DNA from: Pagrus major
Taxonomy: Eukaryota > Chordata > Actinopteri > Spariformes > Sparidae
NCBI RefSeq assembly: GCF_040436345.1
Contig: NC_133225.1
Span: 23,579,040 to 23,643,039, forward strand
Reading direction: 5' to 3'
DNA length: 64,000 nucleotides
A program made the translations under genes and the position numbers. Positions 62,769-64,000 of the stretch are shown piece by piece. Within the stretch, counting starts at the first letter, position 1. Every line of letters starts with the position of its first letter. Below the pieces are notes generated by a model that made no database searches, was not told where the DNA came from, and was given only the letters and a program-made list of their open reading frames with translations.

Positions 62769-64000
62769 TGAAATTTGCTAATTTTTCTTTTTGAATATTG
62801 AGAGTGTTAAAACACTGTTTTAGATCAGTATAGTTTCCAGTTCAACGTTGCTTTATTAACAGCCAATAGTGTCAGAACAGTTGACATTACTTTTCAAATC
62901 CAATCTAATCGATTCAAGTGAGGAAGAACTTCCAAAAACGAGCAACAGCTGTCGCATCTACAGAACAGAACAAAATCACAGCGTATACAGTTCTAATTGA
63001 CAGAATATCTGACAGAAGTCTGATGAAGTAGATTATATTAAATATATGTGAAGAATGTGGATCCAGGAGGACGACTGAGCAGTCCGACACAATCTGTAAA
63101 ACAGAAAGGAGCAATGATCCATAAAGGCCCGAAGACCCAAGCCCATTACGCCTCGTCAATAAAGTCTTTGAAACCATGAGTAAGATATCGCCTTCACAAT
63201 AAAAACTCACTTTTAATTAGATTAATTTACAGTATAACATATAATATAAAACAACTGTGAACGGAACTGTTTTTGTATCTTTTAATGACCTTATTTATAT
63301 ACACTGACCCTTGATTAATTTGTGGTTTTATGATTGTATCATTTTATATTTTGTATCTTTTATGTCATTTTAAATTGTTACTTGACATCAACGTAAATGA
63401 GGGCCTGCCCTCAATGATCTTTGAGTTTAAATAAAGGTAATACATGTAATATATAGAGCACAAATAACAATCAGATTTTGTGTCATGACTAGACTAATTA
63501 TATATATATATATATAAAAATATATATATGAAAAAAATATATATATATATAGATATATAAATATATATATATATATACATATGTGTATGCACACACACAT
63601 TATCCATATTCTAGCTCTCTCTATATAAATATAAATATTTTTATATTATATATATTTGATATATATAAAAATATATTATTTATTAAATATAAATTGAATA
63701 TAATTCATCATTATACCATAATTATTCCTGGACACTGTATGTCTTACATATCCATATATATCATTTTGAATACTACAAGGATATAGGTTTACTTTGACTT
63801 TGCAAGACTACACTTTGACATCTTTCATCAAATTATATAAAATAAGTATATTTTAAAATCTTTCTGTTGTTACTATCAGTGTAGATAATGATAAAATAAA
63901 ACAGAGTTAAAAAAGCACTGACTGGATTTAAATGAATAAAAATGAGGGCAAGTTAATTTAAAAAAAAACATTCAAATATACGATAAAAGTAGCATTTAAG
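62769..64000 (+). other. Gene D intron 1 (partial)
   Basis: The first 110 bases match gene C intron 1, then the sequences part. AT-rich with (AT)n tracts at about 63498-63580 and 63640-63680. No exon seen up to the edge. Confidence 0.55.

Overview
The window looks like nuclear DNA from a ray-finned fish, probably a percomorph teleost. It has intron-rich genes with GT/AG splice sites, many CA/GT/AT microsatellites, and typical fish repeats (short inverted-repeat elements, an L2-type LINE, a BED-finger hAT element). There is no prokaryotic gene density, operon structure, CRISPR array, rRNA or recognisable tRNA.

The main content is a small cluster of CD45 (PTPRC)-like receptor genes. Gene A runs leftward, with only its first two coding exons in the window (7436 down to 2031). 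Gene B is complete on the + strand (36602-46006, 16 coding exons, 677 residues by my splicing). Gene C is complete on the + strand (49835-58752, 13 coding exons, 542 residues). Gene D is represented by its signal-peptide exon (61956-62016) and runs off the right edge. B and C share a signal peptide, a Cys-rich and fibronectin-III-like ectodomain, and one transmembrane helix; the helix of B closely resembles that of CD45. Both then stop after a roughly 30-40 residue tail. No tyrosine phosphatase domain is encoded in the window. The two tails instead share an acidic stretch and a Tyr-Val-Asn motif of the Grb2-SH2 type. B carries a Ser/Thr/Pro-rich mucin region with a 63-bp tandem repeat. C has lost that region by a local deletion.

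Region by region: 1-7436 is the 5' part of gene A with a 5.3-kb first intron. 7437-36601 is about 29 kb with no convincing protein gene, holding dispersed repeats, microsatellites, a 1.5-kb degenerate purine-rich repeat, and some higher-complexity DNA (about 22.9-26.2 kb) that could be regulatory. 36602-46006 is gene B, with an ETS/IRF composite-like site 73 bp upstream of its ATG. 46007-49834 and 58753-61955 are paralogous intergenic blocks, evidence of tandem segmental duplication. 49835-58752 is gene C, one intron of which was hit by an L2 LINE that was itself hit by a hAT element. 61956-64000 is the start of gene D, with a 660-bp integrase-related inverted-repeat element in its first intron; the orthologous position in C is empty.

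Inferred biology: an expanding family of leukocyte surface proteins that keeps the CD45 ectodomain and membrane anchor but replaces the enzymatic tail with a short phosphotyrosine-type tail. Gene A may be the full-length PTPRC or another truncated paralogue; the window cannot decide this. All exon models are read by eye from splice signals and paralogue comparison.
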